Origin: Kribbella solani
Lineage (GTDB): Bacteria; Actinomycetota; Actinomycetes; Propionibacteriales; Kribbellaceae
Direction: 5' to 3'
NCBI RefSeq assembly: GCF_014205295.1
Contig: NZ_JACHNF010000001.1
Location: forward strand, 2,790,001-2,854,000
Length of the DNA: 64,000 nucleotides
Of this stretch, positions 23,873-33,757 are shown one piece after another (position 1 is the stretch's first letter; every line of letters begins with the position of its first letter). A program made the translations under genes and the position numbers. The notes below the pieces were generated by a model, which worked only from the letters and a program-made list of their open reading frames with translations, searched no databases and was not told the DNA's origin.

Positions 23873-25279
23873 ATGCCGAAGGCTCTGCAGCCTCATCCGG
23901 ATCGCGCGCTGCCGGCCGGCCCGGCGCGGGACGTTGCTCGCCGCATCCACGACTCGACGAAGGACCTGCCGCTGCTGTGCCTGCACGGACACGTCGACAT
24001 CGGGCTGTTCGCGGCCGACGCGCCGTTCGGCGACCCGGCTGAGCTGCTGGTGGTTCCGGACCACTACGTGACCCGGATGCTGATCTCCCAGGGCGTCGGC
24101 CCGGACAAGCTCGGTCTGCCCCGGGTCGACGGTGGGCAGACCGCCGGACCGCGGGAGATCTGGCGCGAGTTCTGCGCGAACTGGCAGCTCTTCCTCGGCA
24201 CCCCCAGCCGGTACTGGCTGGAGCACGAGTTCGCCGAGGTCCTTGGCCTCACGGTGCACCCGTCCGCTGAGACCGCCGATGAGCTGTACGACCAGATCAT
24301 GGCCCGCATCGCCGAGCCGGACTTCCGCCCGCGCGCTCTGCTCGACCGGTTCAACATCGAGCTGATCTCCACCACCGACGCGGCCACCGACGACCTGGCG
24401 CAGCACGCTGAGCTCGCAGCCGACCTGCCTGGACGCGTAGTACCGACCTTCCGGCCGGATGCGGTAGCGCATGTCAACCGGGCAGACTGGCCGACCCTAG
24501 TCGCGCAACTGGGCGCTCTAGCCGACGTAGACACCTCCACGTACGACGGGTTCCTCGCAGCACTCCGGCAGCGCCGGCAGGCGTTCGTAGCGGCAGGGGC
24601 GCGCGCCACCGACCACGGTCACCTGAGCGCGGCCGCCACGCCGCTGTCCGACGCCGAGGCGTCGCGGATCTACAGCGGTGCGCTGAAGGGCGATGTCACC
24701 ACTGACGACGCCGCAGCGTTCGCGGGACACATGCTGTACCAGTCCGCAGTCATGTCTGCAGAAGACGGTCTGGTCATGCAGCTGCACCCGGGTGTCCTCC
24801 GGGACCACCATTCAGAGATCTTCGCCAAGTACGGACCGGACAAGGGTCACGACATCCCAGTGGCAGCTGAGTTCACTCGGTCGCTCCGACCGTTGCTGGA
24901 GCGGTTCGGTCATGCGGATGGCTTCCGGCTGGTGCTGTTCACCGTGGACGAGACGGTGTACTCGCGTGAGCTCGCTCCACTCGCCGGTGTATACCCGGCG
25001 GTGCGGCTCGGTGCGCCCTGGTGGTTCCTGGACAGCCCGGACGGCATGCGCCGGTTCCGCGAGCTCGTCACCGAGACAGCCGGCTTCTACAACATGTCCG
25101 GCTTCGTCGACGACACCCGCGCGTACCTGTCGATCCCCGCGCGACATGACCTTGCGCGGCGCATCGACGCCGGGTACCTGGCCAATCTGGTCGTCCAGCA
25201 CCGCCTGGACGAGGACGACGCGCTACAGGTCGCGAAAGCCCTCGCGTACGACCTGGCGCGGGACACCTACCTCAGCTGA
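23873..25279 (+). CDS. uxaC: glucuronate isomerase UxaC
   Basis: UxaC interconverts D-glucuronate and D-fructuronate (and galacturonate/tagaturonate). The 468 residues match the family length. Visible blocks include LCLHGHVDIGLFAADAPF, the metal-dependent-hydrolase-like N-terminus, and APWWFLDSPDGMRRFRELV and FYNMSGFVDDTRAYLSIPAR in the C-terminal half. The ATG at 23873 follows GGAGG. Divergent from the LacI regulator and co-located with a fructuronate-reductase-like gene, it forms the first two steps of uronate breakdown. Confidence 0.93.
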   Translation: MPKALQPHPDRALPAGPARDVARRIHDSTKDLPLLCLHGHVDIGLFAADAPFGDPAELLVVPDHYVTRMLISQGVGPDKLGLPRVDGGQTAGPREIWREFCANWQLFLGTPSRYWLEHEFAEVLGLTVHPSAETADELYDQIMARIAEPDFRPRALLDRFNIELISTTDAATDDLAQHAELAADLPGRVVPTFRPDAVAHVNRADWPTLVAQLGALADVDTSTYDGFLAALRQRRQAFVAAGARATDHGHLSAAATPLSDAEASRIYSGALKGDVTTDDAAAFAGHMLYQSAVMSAEDGLVMQLHPGVLRDHHSEIFAKYGPDKGHDIPVAAEFTRSLRPLLERFGHADGFRLVLFTVDETVYSRELAPLAGVYPAVRLGAPWWFLDSPDGMRRFRELVTETAGFYNMSGFVDDTRAYLSIPARHDLARRIDAGYLANLVVQHRLDEDDALQVAKALAYDLARDTYLS

Positions 25280-25285
25280 AGGAGT

Positions 25286-25308
25286 GCCCGCGGTCAGCGA
25301 TCGCGGGC
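25286..25308. terminator. hairpin between convergent uxaC and hypothetical gene
   Basis: GCCCGCG (25286-25292) and CGCGGGC (25302-25308) form a perfect 7-bp stem around a 9-nt loop, right after uxaC and overlapping the stop of the opposing gene. It probably serves as a bidirectional terminator; no U-tract is present. Confidence 0.5.
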
Positions 25309-26742
25309 GTCCGGTTCCCGTTTGGGGCCGTTCTCCGGCGGTCGGCCGTCCGAGCGGGAAGAGGCAGATGTTCCGGTCGCGGAACCGGGCGGCACGTTAC
25401 CGAGCGTGGATTTGTCTACAGCCTCGGCAGCGGAGAAGTACGCGTCGACCTCTGCCACGACTCGCCTGACCTCGGCTTCGCCGCCGGCCTTCTCCGTCAG
25501 ATCCGAGAAGGTGCGGATGATGTCCTCCGGCGCCGTCCGATACGGCGAGCCAGGACCTTGGTAGAAGCCGTACTTGCTGATCATCGGCCCGCCCAGGTCC
25601 GAGACCGCGACGGAGGACCCAGTCCGGTCGTTCGTGATCTGGTAGTCGGAACTCCCGCCCGTCCCGTCCCAGAACGGTGATAGCTGCTGCCCCATGCTCC
25701 CCCGAGCCGTGATCGAGTAGCGGTGATCACCTGGCCCGACGTAACGCGAGACGCCGAAGCCGCCCGCCGCCCAGGTCGCCATCCGCACGGTGTCGCCGAC
25801 CTCGGTGTGTGTCAGGCCGAGCCTCCGGACCACCTCGTTGTCACGGGCCAGCGTCCGGAGCAGACCGTCCTTCGGGCCGAGAAAGCCGGCCTGTGAACGG
25901 TGATGGTCGACCGGTTCCAAGGGTCGGTCAGGATCGAAGGGCCGCATCCAGGCCTCGAGTTCCTGGATCGGCCGTCCGCCGAGCTCGGTCAGGCGGCGGA
26001 TCACTTCGGTTTCATTGGCGCCGCCGATCACGAACCCATCGGGCTGCGTCGACCGCGGCACCGGCCGCATGCCGATCTCCGCCGGGGTGATCGCCCGCGT
26101 CATCTCGGCGTCCCGGGGATAAGGGACGGGCGCGACCAGCGTGTACGACATCCACTCGCCGCTGAATCGGAGTCCCTGCTCCGATCCGGCGGACGTCTGC
26201 ACTACACCGAGCATCTGGGAAGCCCGAATCACGTCCGCCATCCGACGGTCATGCACCGGGGTGTAGAACGCCACTCCATTACCGTCCCGCACCACGGTGA
26301 TCGTGCTGTCGCTGCCATGGAAGCGCCAGGCGCCCTCGGCCAGCTTCTCGAAGTTGGCATCCGCCAGTTGGCGATCGAGCGAATGGCCGCGCTTGGCCGC
26401 GGCTTCGAGCCGCGCGCCGACGGTCTCCTGCTCGTCGCTCCCTAGATCGCCGTAGCCACGCACGCTCCAGTCCATGTCCGCTGCCGGTCCGCCAGGGCTG
26501 ATCAACCGGTACGCGATCCTCGGACGACGATCGTCAGGCACGACCACCAACGCCTTCAACTGGTCTGCCGGCACCTCGAAGTCCGACGTGTACAGGTACA
26601 ACCCGTCGGCTTCGATGTCGACCAGGAATCCCGCCGCGATCGCCAGCCGGGAGCCATTCGGGAAGGTTCGCGGCGCGGCCCCAGTGGCTGAAGCGGCGGC
26701 GTCGCGCGCCCTTGAGCGCCAGAACCTAGGTCGGCGTGGCAT
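25294..26742 (-). CDS. hypothetical protein, no recognised family
   Basis: I do not recognise this 482-residue protein. It has no signal peptide or membrane helix. The N-terminus is basic (MPRRPRFWRSRARD), the body is mixed alpha/beta with segments such as FLVDIEADGLYLYTSDFEVP, GVAFYTPVHDRRMADVIRAS and DYQITNDRTGSSVAVSDLGG, and the C-terminus is disordered and charged. No enzyme motif stands out. I start at the ATG at 26742 because upstream residues are not protein-like; AT-rich sequence (GATATCTGATACC) just upstream may hold the promoter. It lies alone between uxaC and the third beta-helix gene. Confidence 0.6.
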   Translation of the reverse strand: MPRRPRFWRSRARDAAASATGAAPRTFPNGSRLAIAAGFLVDIEADGLYLYTSDFEVPADQLKALVVVPDDRRPRIAYRLISPGGPAADMDWSVRGYGDLGSDEQETVGARLEAAAKRGHSLDRQLADANFEKLAEGAWRFHGSDSTITVVRDGNGVAFYTPVHDRRMADVIRASQMLGVVQTSAGSEQGLRFSGEWMSYTLVAPVPYPRDAEMTRAITPAEIGMRPVPRSTQPDGFVIGGANETEVIRRLTELGGRPIQELEAWMRPFDPDRPLEPVDHHRSQAGFLGPKDGLLRTLARDNEVVRRLGLTHTEVGDTVRMATWAAGGFGVSRYVGPGDHRYSITARGSMGQQLSPFWDGTGGSSDYQITNDRTGSSVAVSDLGGPMISKYGFYQGPGSPYRTAPEDIIRTFSDLTEKAGGEAEVRRVVAEVDAYFSAAEAVDKSTLGNVPPGSATGTSASSRSDGRPPENGPKREPDARDR

Positions 26743-26856
26743 GACCGATAAAGGTATCAGATATCGAGTGTTCGGACGGGCACCTAGCGTGCCCGGACCG
26801 TAAGCCAAGTAGGGTCCCGGTGATCAGTACGCCGGGGGTGGGTGGAAGGGACGCGG

Positions 26857-28395
26857 ATGAGGGGTCTGGTTGTCACGGCGGGTGCTGCCGTGGTTGGGCT
26901 GTTGCTGACGGGCTGCACCGACTCGGGTGATCAGCCCGCGCAGCAGTCGGCTCCGCCGGCTACCACGACTGTCACCGTGCCCACTGCTCCTCCGACCGCG
27001 GCGGCTGCTGTACTGGGCCCGACCGGACCGAGTACGGCGAAGCCCTGTCAGGGCACTGCGATTCCGGTCGGCACTGACCCGCAGCCAGTCATCGACGCCG
27101 CTCCACCAGCTACCACGTTCTGCTTCGCGAAAGGCGTGCACCGGCTGACCAGAGCGATCCAGCCGCGCTCCGGCGACACACTGGCCGGCGGACCCGGCGC
27201 GGTACTGAGCGGTGCGGTCCGTCTGACCGGCTGGAAGCGCTCCGGCGGCGCATGGGTCGTCCGCGGCGCGCTACCGGCCGCGTACCCGCTGAAGGGGCAG
27301 TGTGAGGACAACAAGACCAAGCCGTGCCAGCTGGGCGAGCAGGTGTACGTCAACGGCAAACACCTGACTCGGGTGATGAGTCTGAGCCAACTGAAGCCGG
27401 GCACCTTCTTCGGGGACTACCAGGCCAACGCGCTGTACCTGGACGACAACCCGACCGGTCAGCTAGTAGAGATGTCCAAGACCCAGACCGCGATCGACAA
27501 GACAGCTGACAACGTCACGGTCACCGGACTGACCGTCGAGCACTTCGCCAGCCGCCCGCAGGCCGGTGCGGTGCAGGCCGGTCGTGGCTGGACGGTCACC
27601 GCGAACGAGGTGCGCTGGAACCACGCCGTCGGCATCATGGTGATCGAGGGCGACGACGCCGAGGTCAGCCGGAACACTGTCGCCGACAACGGCCAGCTGG
27701 GCATCGGCCAGTACAAGTCGGCCGGCGTCCGGATCACCGCGAATCTGGTGACCAGGAACAACACCGACGGCTTCTGGATCGCCGACTGGGAGTCCGGCGG
27801 CATCAAGTCGACCCGCTCGTCCGGAGAGGTCAGCGGCAACGACATCATCGCCAACCGCGGTATCGGCATGTGGAGCGACATCGCCGAGTACGACCGGCGG
27901 ATCACCGGCAACCGCATCCGGGACAACGCGGCGGACGGCATCCGGTACGAGATCAGCTACCAGGCGCTGATCGACCAGAACGTCGTCGAACACAACGGCT
28001 TCGGTACGGGCCGTGGTTCCGGCGGATCGCTCTGGGACGGTGGCGGTATCAACGTGAACACGTCATCCGGCGTGCAGGTTCGCGGCAACCTGGTCAAGGA
28101 CAACCGCAACGCGCTGTCCATCCAGTCGCGTACCCGCGGCGAGGGGCCGCGCGGTACGTACGTACTGCGCGATGTCCTAGTCGAAGGCAACCAGTTCGTG
28201 ATGACGGACGCGACGTCGACGCTCGGCGTGGTGGAGAACAAGGGCTCCCCCACCCAGCCAGGAGCCATCACCTTCCGCCGGAACAGCTACACAGTTTCCG
28301 GCTCGCCGGCGGATCGGTTCTCCTACCGCGGCAAGACGATGTCCTGGAGCGAGTGGCAGCAGTCCGGCTTCGACAAGGACTCAGTCAACAGCTAA
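26857..28395 (+). CDS. beta-helix lipoprotein (paralogue 3)
   Basis: This 512-residue protein has a lipoprotein signal peptide ending in the lipobox LLTGC, a Thr/Pro-rich spacer, and the same beta-helix blocks as the two upstream paralogues (NTDGFWIADWESGGIK, NAADGIRYEI, SLWDGGGINVNTSSG). Lipid anchoring would keep it on the membrane while paralogues 1 and 2 are secreted or spacer-linked. The ATG at 26857 has GGAAGGGA upstream; an earlier GTG at 26842 is possible. A polysaccharide lyase or epimerase role is inferred from fold and location. Confidence 0.82.
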   Translation: MRGLVVTAGAAVVGLLLTGCTDSGDQPAQQSAPPATTTVTVPTAPPTAAAAVLGPTGPSTAKPCQGTAIPVGTDPQPVIDAAPPATTFCFAKGVHRLTRAIQPRSGDTLAGGPGAVLSGAVRLTGWKRSGGAWVVRGALPAAYPLKGQCEDNKTKPCQLGEQVYVNGKHLTRVMSLSQLKPGTFFGDYQANALYLDDNPTGQLVEMSKTQTAIDKTADNVTVTGLTVEHFASRPQAGAVQAGRGWTVTANEVRWNHAVGIMVIEGDDAEVSRNTVADNGQLGIGQYKSAGVRITANLVTRNNTDGFWIADWESGGIKSTRSSGEVSGNDIIANRGIGMWSDIAEYDRRITGNRIRDNAADGIRYEISYQALIDQNVVEHNGFGTGRGSGGSLWDGGGINVNTSSGVQVRGNLVKDNRNALSIQSRTRGEGPRGTYVLRDVLVEGNQFVMTDATSTLGVVENKGSPTQPGAITFRRNSYTVSGSPADRFSYRGKTMSWSEWQQSGFDKDSVNS

Positions 28396-28430
28396 ACAGG
28401 CTGCGAGCAGCCAGAACGTGCTACGAGCAG

Positions 28431-29732
28431 CTAGTGCGCCGGCTGAGCAGCTAAGGCGCGTTTTCGATGGCGTAGCCGGTCCGCGTCGCAGATCGCGGCC
28501 GCGACCAGCAGGTGCACGGTCATGGACGACAGATCGGACAGTCCACTCTCGTTGAGCGAAGCGGCAGTGACGTACCCGAGCAGCAACGCCCCACAAGCCC
28601 GGACGTACGGCGTCGGCGCACGCACCACGGACACCCAGGCCACGATCAGTGCGATCGCCACGATCGCGACGGCTAGCAGACCGGTCTCCCAGTACAGACC
28701 GAGCCAGCTGTTGTCGATCGCCATCACGTCGATGTCGCCTTCGCCCCGGCGGAGCAGTACGCGCTTGTTGCCGAGGCCATGTCCGATGATCGCGGTCTGG
28801 ATCGACACCTTCTCGTCCAGTACGGCGTGCCAACTCGTCGTACGCCCACTGAGCGAACTGATCTGCTGGGTGCCTTGCCCGCGCAGCAGCCAGTCATGCA
28901 GCGATCCGATCATCAGGAACGCTAGTCCGAGCACTGCGGGGAAGGCGAAGCTGGCTATCCGCCCCGCCCACGTCTTGCGGGTCAGGATCAGTGCCAGCAA
29001 CAGCCCGAACGCGAGCGCCGCCGCCGACGTACGTGTGCGGCTGGCAGCGATCAGGACGCCGCCCAGCCCGATCAGCGTCACCGCGGGCAAGGTCGACAGC
29101 TTGCGGCACACCAGTCCGATCAGCGCCAGGCCCAGCAGGATCGCACCGACTTCACCGACGCGCGGTGGCAGCATCGGGATGATGACACCTTGCAGCCGGT
29201 ACCCGGTGCCAAGTGAACGCAACGGCCGCCACGCCTGCGACGGCGAGTAGGCCAGGCTCAGTACGACGGTTGCACCCAGCAACAGGTGCGCCCACAGATG
29301 CGCACGTACCAGCCGCTCTGGCACCTGCACCAGCGGCCGCCAGAGCAGGAACAGAAACACCAGCCCGATCAGAAACCGGGCCAGTCGGGTCAGTGGACCC
29401 ATCGGCTCGGCCAGCAGGAACGCCGTCGCGCAGGCGAACAGCACGTACATCACGTACAACCAGCTCGCCGGATTCACCCGTGTACGGAACCCCGGTTTGG
29501 TAGCGGCCAGCGCGACCAGGAACACCGCACCGAGCAGCAGGCCCTTCGCCAGGCTGTTCGTGGAACCGGTCGTACCTTGTGGCGACGCGACCCGTGACGA
29601 CCAGGGCTGTACGCCGAGCACGAACAGGCACCACAGCATCAGCCAGAACCAGGCCGGCCGTTCACTCGGCGTCTCGACCGTCCCCGGCACCGCCGGGGCC
29701 AGCCGCGTCCTGTGAGCGTAGGTGCCGGACAT
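28431..29732 (-). CDS. O-antigen ligase/polymerase-like membrane protein
   Basis: This 433-residue protein has about ten hydrophobic segments and a large loop with ISSLSGRTTSWHAVLDE followed by GHGLGNKR, the pattern of the O-antigen ligase/Wzy (PF04932-type) family. It probably polymerises or ligates the polysaccharide outside the membrane. The start overlaps the stop of the Wzz-like gene by one base (TGATG), so polymerase and chain-length partner are coupled. Confidence 0.85.
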   Translation of the reverse strand: MSGTYAHRTRLAPAVPGTVETPSERPAWFWLMLWCLFVLGVQPWSSRVASPQGTTGSTNSLAKGLLLGAVFLVALAATKPGFRTRVNPASWLYVMYVLFACATAFLLAEPMGPLTRLARFLIGLVFLFLLWRPLVQVPERLVRAHLWAHLLLGATVVLSLAYSPSQAWRPLRSLGTGYRLQGVIIPMLPPRVGEVGAILLGLALIGLVCRKLSTLPAVTLIGLGGVLIAASRTRTSAAALAFGLLLALILTRKTWAGRIASFAFPAVLGLAFLMIGSLHDWLLRGQGTQQISSLSGRTTSWHAVLDEKVSIQTAIIGHGLGNKRVLLRRGEGDIDVMAIDNSWLGLYWETGLLAVAIVAIALIVAWVSVVRAPTPYVRACGALLLGYVTAASLNESGLSDLSSMTVHLLVAAAICDADRLRHRKRALAAQPAH

Positions 29733-31360
29733 CAGCGCGTCGGCTGCGTACCGGCGTCCAGCGGCTTGTAGTTCAGCGGGATACCGAGCGTCTCGTCCTG
29801 CGCCGAAGCGCCGATCAGAACCACGCCCAGCACCGGAGCGCCCGCGAACTGCAGCGCGCCGGTCAGCCGCGCGACATCCATCTCCTTGTCCAGACCGACC
29901 TGGACGACCAGTACCGACGCGTCCACGGCGGCCGCCAGCGGCGTGATCCCGTGCCGGCCGACCGATGCCGGACCGTGGATCACCACCGAGTACCCCGGCG
30001 GCAGGTCCGCGACGATGCCCGGGACGAGCGACGGGCCGACCGCCTCAGCGGTCTCCTCGTGGTTCAGTCCGGGCGGCAGTACGTACAGATCCGCGACCGT
30101 GCCGGGGCGGAACAGCTTGCGGGCCCGGATCGCCCGGGTCGCGGCCGGCTCCATCACCAGGTCGGTGAGTCCTTCGTGACCGGTCAGGTGCGGAAGGACC
30201 GGAGTGCCTTCGATGTCGGCCAGCACCAGCAGCGTCTCCCGGCCGTCCCGCGCGTTCGCCTCGGCCATCGCCAGCGCGATGCCGGCCGAGTTCGGCGTCG
30301 GTGACGCGGAGACCACCAGCAGCGCGCCCGGGCCGCCACCGGCGAAGGCCCGCGGGTTCAGCTCGCGGCGGGCCAGTGCCCCGCTCGCCTCGGCGCCCAG
30401 CGCGGTGATCTCGTACTGCGGCAGCTCCGGAGCCGACCGCTGCCAGAACCGCCGCCGCTTGCCCTCCGAGGCCGCCATCACGGGCGCGCTCGCCGCCCGC
30501 GCCGCCTGGTCCCGGGTGAGGATGTACGGCGTCAGGTGCGACCGCAGCAGCGCCAACCCGAAGCCGAGCACCAGACCGAGAATCCCGCCGACCAGGATGT
30601 CGCGGGCAACGATCGGCGATGAGGTCGCCGTGTCAGTCGTTGCCGGTGTCACCAACTGGCTGCCCGCGCCGACAGCCGAGAGCGCCTTCAGCATCGCGGC
30701 CGCGTCGTCCGCCGCCTGCCGAGCCTCAGTAGCCAGACCCACGCGCTGGTCGCGCAGCGCCGCGGCGGTCTGGTTGTCGCCCCGGCCAACGGCTTCGTCG
30801 ATCTGGTTGACCAGGCTCTTGGACTGGGTCTGCGCCGTCTTCGACCGGGCCTGTGCCTGCTCGGCCAGGTTGGTGATCAGCGCCTTCGCCTCGTTGTTGC
30901 GCTGCGTCAGGTAGATGGTGGCGATCGTGTTCGCCCGGTCCACCGCCTGCTGGGCGGTCGGACCGTCGGTGGTGACCAGGTACGCGTTGTCCGTGACTGC
31001 TTTCACCCGGGTCACGGCCGCCAGGTCCTGAATGGTCTGGTCGTTGTTCGGCATGCCCAGCGCCTTCACCACTGCCTTCAGCAGCGTCGGACTGGCCATC
31101 ACCCGGGCCTGGGTCTCGGCCGGCAGGTCCATGCCGAGCGGTCCGGTCTTGTCGGCGCCGCTGCCGGACAGCTTCCCGACCAGGGCCGGCGGTACCGCCG
31201 GACCGATCACCAGCTGGCTGGAGGCCGTCCATCTGGTGGTCTGTGAGAGCGCGAACACCGAGGCGCCGAGCAGTCCGAGCAGGATGCAGCCGAGTATCAG
31301 CCATTTCTGCCGTAGCAGGGACTGTGCGGTCTCCCGCCAGACCACGGTGCCCGGTTCCAT
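29732..31360 (-). CDS. Wzz-like chain-length protein with degenerate BY-kinase-like domain
   Basis: The 542 residues comprise an N-terminal membrane segment (WLILGCILLGLLGASVFAL), a Wzz-type periplasmic domain with coiled-coil character (LAEQAQARSKTAQTQSKSLV), a second membrane segment (DILVGGILGLVLGFGLALL), and a cytoplasmic P-loop-NTPase-like domain. In that domain the Walker A position reads SASPTPNSAGIALA with no GK[ST], and there is no C-terminal tyrosine cluster. It should therefore lack bacterial tyrosine kinase activity and act as a scaffold. It regulates polymer length together with the overlapping polymerase gene. Confidence 0.82.
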   Translation of the reverse strand: MEPGTVVWRETAQSLLRQKWLILGCILLGLLGASVFALSQTTRWTASSQLVIGPAVPPALVGKLSGSGADKTGPLGMDLPAETQARVMASPTLLKAVVKALGMPNNDQTIQDLAAVTRVKAVTDNAYLVTTDGPTAQQAVDRANTIATIYLTQRNNEAKALITNLAEQAQARSKTAQTQSKSLVNQIDEAVGRGDNQTAAALRDQRVGLATEARQAADDAAAMLKALSAVGAGSQLVTPATTDTATSSPIVARDILVGGILGLVLGFGLALLRSHLTPYILTRDQAARAASAPVMAASEGKRRRFWQRSAPELPQYEITALGAEASGALARRELNPRAFAGGGPGALLVVSASPTPNSAGIALAMAEANARDGRETLLVLADIEGTPVLPHLTGHEGLTDLVMEPAATRAIRARKLFRPGTVADLYVLPPGLNHEETAEAVGPSLVPGIVADLPPGYSVVIHGPASVGRHGITPLAAAVDASVLVVQVGLDKEMDVARLTGALQFAGAPVLGVVLIGASAQDETLGIPLNYKPLDAGTQPTR

Positions 31361-31490
31361 CTAGTCCCTCACTCCTTCGGCGCCAGCGCCCCAGGATATC
31401 CACAGCCGTGGACGTCCCGCTCCCGGGATCTTGCCGCGTGCCCTACTCTCTACCTCGGGGGAGTTCTCGGGGATCAGGAGAATCAAGGGG

Positions 31491-31513
31491 ACGGCGTTCG
31501 TGAGGGACGCCGT
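31491..31513. promoter_or_regulatory. stem-loop in the leader of the first beta-propeller gene
   Basis: ACGGCGT (31491-31497) and ACGCCGT (31507-31513) form a 7-bp stem around 9 nt. A second small inverted repeat, TGTCC-GAGGG-GGACA (31516-31530), follows just before the start codon at 31538. Both could affect translation or transcription of the gene. Confidence 0.4.
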
Positions 31514-31537
31514 TGTGTCCGAGGGGGACATCGCAGG

Positions 31538-33757
31538 ATGAAGAAGAGACGTCTGTTCACGCGACTGGGGATCGTGGGCACTCTGCTCGCAGCCGGCCTG
31601 GTCGTGACGCTCGCGCCGCCGGCGCAGAGCACCGAGTCATCGCTCTCGGCGGTCAACGGCCCGGCCTGGCAGACCAACGCCAGCGTGCAGGGCCTCGCGG
31701 TCGCCAACGGCAAGGCGTACGCGGGCGGCCGCTTCACCAGCGTCCGGCCGCCGGGCGCGGCAGCTGGTACCGGTGAGGTCGGCCAGGCGTACCTGGCCGC
31801 GTTCGACGCGTCCACCGGAGCGCTGGTCAGCTCGTTCAACCCGGTGCTGAACGGCCAGGTGTACGCCGTGGCCGCCTCCGCCGACGGTTCCCGGATCTTC
31901 GTCGGCGGCGACTTCACCACCGTCAACGGCCAGACCCGCAACCGGATCGCCGCGTTCGACACCGCCACCGGCGCCCTGGTCGCGAACTGGAAGCCCTCGG
32001 TGTCCTACCGGGTCAAGACGATCGCCGTCTCCGGCACGACCGTGTACTTCGGCGGCTCGTTCGGCCTGGTGAACAGCCAGACCCGCAACCGGCTGGCCGC
32101 GGTCAGCACCGACAACGCCACGCTGTTGCCGTGGGCACCGTCGGTCAACGGCGACGTGTACGCGATCGACGTGGCCGACAACGGCTCCAAGGTGTACGCG
32201 GGTGGCCAGTTCAGCGCGGTCAACGGCACCAACCAGAACACCGTGACCAGCCTCGACCCGGTGAGCGGCGCCGTGCTGCCGTTCCCCGGCGCGTCCGCGG
32301 TGCCGCCGCCGAACGGGTCCTGCACGACCCGGGTGAAGGCGATCGACGCCAGCGGCGACACCGTGTACTTCGGCAACGGTGGTGACGGTGGCGGCTGCTT
32401 CGACGGCACCTGGGCCGCCGACATCGCGACCAACACGCTGAAGTGGAAGAACCAGTGCCTGGGCGCCACCGAGGCGGTCAAGGTCGTCAACGGCTGGCTG
32501 TACAAGGGCTCGCACGCCCACGACTGCGCCAACCAGGGCGCCGGCGGCTTCCCGCAGGGCTTCGGGTACCGCTTCCTGCTGAGCGAGAAGCTGTCCGACG
32601 GCACGCTGGGCTCCTGGTTCCCGAACACCGACGCGGACCCGAACAGCGTGACCAACGTCGGCCCGCTGGCGTTCGCGACCGGTGGCAACGACCTGTGGGT
32701 CGGCGGCGACTTCCTGAACGTCAACGGCTCCGGGCAGCAGGGCCTGACCCACTTCACCAACGCTGCTCCCGGCGCGGCTCCGGCCAAGCCGGCCAAGCTG
32801 CAGCCGTACAGCGTGAAGCCGGGCGCCGTGGAGATCCACTTCCCGACCGTGGTCGACAACGACGACAGCACCCTGACGTACCGGCTGCTCAAGGGCTTCA
32901 CCAACACCACCATCGCGACCTGGACCGCCAAGTCCACGCCGTGGGACCGGCCCTGGCTGCACTACACCGACACCAACGTGACACCTGGTGAGCAGACGAA
33001 CTACCGGATCGAGGTCACTGACGGCAGCACGACGATCCGGGGCAACTACTCGGACCCGATCACTGTCGCGACCACCGCATCGACCGCGTACGACCAGATC
33101 GTCAACGCGGACGGCCCGCAGGCGTACTGGCGGCTGGGTGAAGCAGTCAACGCCACGTCCGCTGTCGATGCGTCCGGGCAGAGCAACACCGGCGCGTACT
33201 CCGGGGTGACGCTGGGCGGCGCTGGTGCGATTGCCGGCAACACCGCGATGACGACCAGTAGTAGTACTGGCCGGATGGTCGGTGCGAAGGCGTACAGCAT
33301 GCCGCAGCAGTTCACCGTCGAGGCATGGGTCAAGCAGAGCGGTTTCAACCGTGGCGGCCGGATCATCGGCTTCGGCAACTCGAAGACCGGTAACAGCGGC
33401 AGTGGCGGCGACCGGATGCTGTACATGCGGACCAACGGCTCGATCGTGTTCGGTGTGAACGACGGCAGCCAGCGCACGCTGACCAGTACCTCCGGCAAGA
33501 ACAACGGCCAGTGGCACCACGTCGTCGGTACGTACGACAACGGCGCCATGAAGCTGTACGTCGACGGAGTACTGTCCGGTAGCGCGCTGGTCGGTTCCGC
33601 CTCGCTGTACTACGGCTGGTGGCGGGTCGGCTACGACCTGACCAACTCCTGGCCCGGTGGCGGCGCGACCCAGACCGGAATGGCGATCGACGAGGCGGCG
33701 GTCTACCCATACGCACTGTTGCCGACTCAGGTTCAGTCTCACTACTCGGCCAGATAG
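31538..33757 (+). CDS. secreted beta-propeller protein with C-terminal LamG domain
   Basis: This 739-residue protein has a signal peptide (GTLLAAGLVVTLAPPAQS), then propeller-type repeats such as RIFVGGDFTTVNGQTRNRIA and KVYAGGQFSAVNGTNQNTV to about residue 410, a linker domain that looks FN3-like, and a LamG/concanavalin-type domain from about 530 (YWRLGEAVNATSAVDASGQS, QFTVEAWVKQSG, WHHVVGTYDNGAMKLYVDG). LamG domains bind glycans, so a surface polysaccharide-binding or adhesion role is likely. It is divergent from the Wzz-like gene and followed by a paralogue without LamG. Confidence 0.82.
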   Translation: MKKRRLFTRLGIVGTLLAAGLVVTLAPPAQSTESSLSAVNGPAWQTNASVQGLAVANGKAYAGGRFTSVRPPGAAAGTGEVGQAYLAAFDASTGALVSSFNPVLNGQVYAVAASADGSRIFVGGDFTTVNGQTRNRIAAFDTATGALVANWKPSVSYRVKTIAVSGTTVYFGGSFGLVNSQTRNRLAAVSTDNATLLPWAPSVNGDVYAIDVADNGSKVYAGGQFSAVNGTNQNTVTSLDPVSGAVLPFPGASAVPPPNGSCTTRVKAIDASGDTVYFGNGGDGGGCFDGTWAADIATNTLKWKNQCLGATEAVKVVNGWLYKGSHAHDCANQGAGGFPQGFGYRFLLSEKLSDGTLGSWFPNTDADPNSVTNVGPLAFATGGNDLWVGGDFLNVNGSGQQGLTHFTNAAPGAAPAKPAKLQPYSVKPGAVEIHFPTVVDNDDSTLTYRLLKGFTNTTIATWTAKSTPWDRPWLHYTDTNVTPGEQTNYRIEVTDGSTTIRGNYSDPITVATTASTAYDQIVNADGPQAYWRLGEAVNATSAVDASGQSNTGAYSGVTLGGAGAIAGNTAMTTSSSTGRMVGAKAYSMPQQFTVEAWVKQSGFNRGGRIIGFGNSKTGNSGSGGDRMLYMRTNGSIVFGVNDGSQRTLTSTSGKNNGQWHHVVGTYDNGAMKLYVDGVLSGSALVGSASLYYGWWRVGYDLTNSWPGGGATQTGMAIDEAAVYPYALLPTQVQSHYSAR

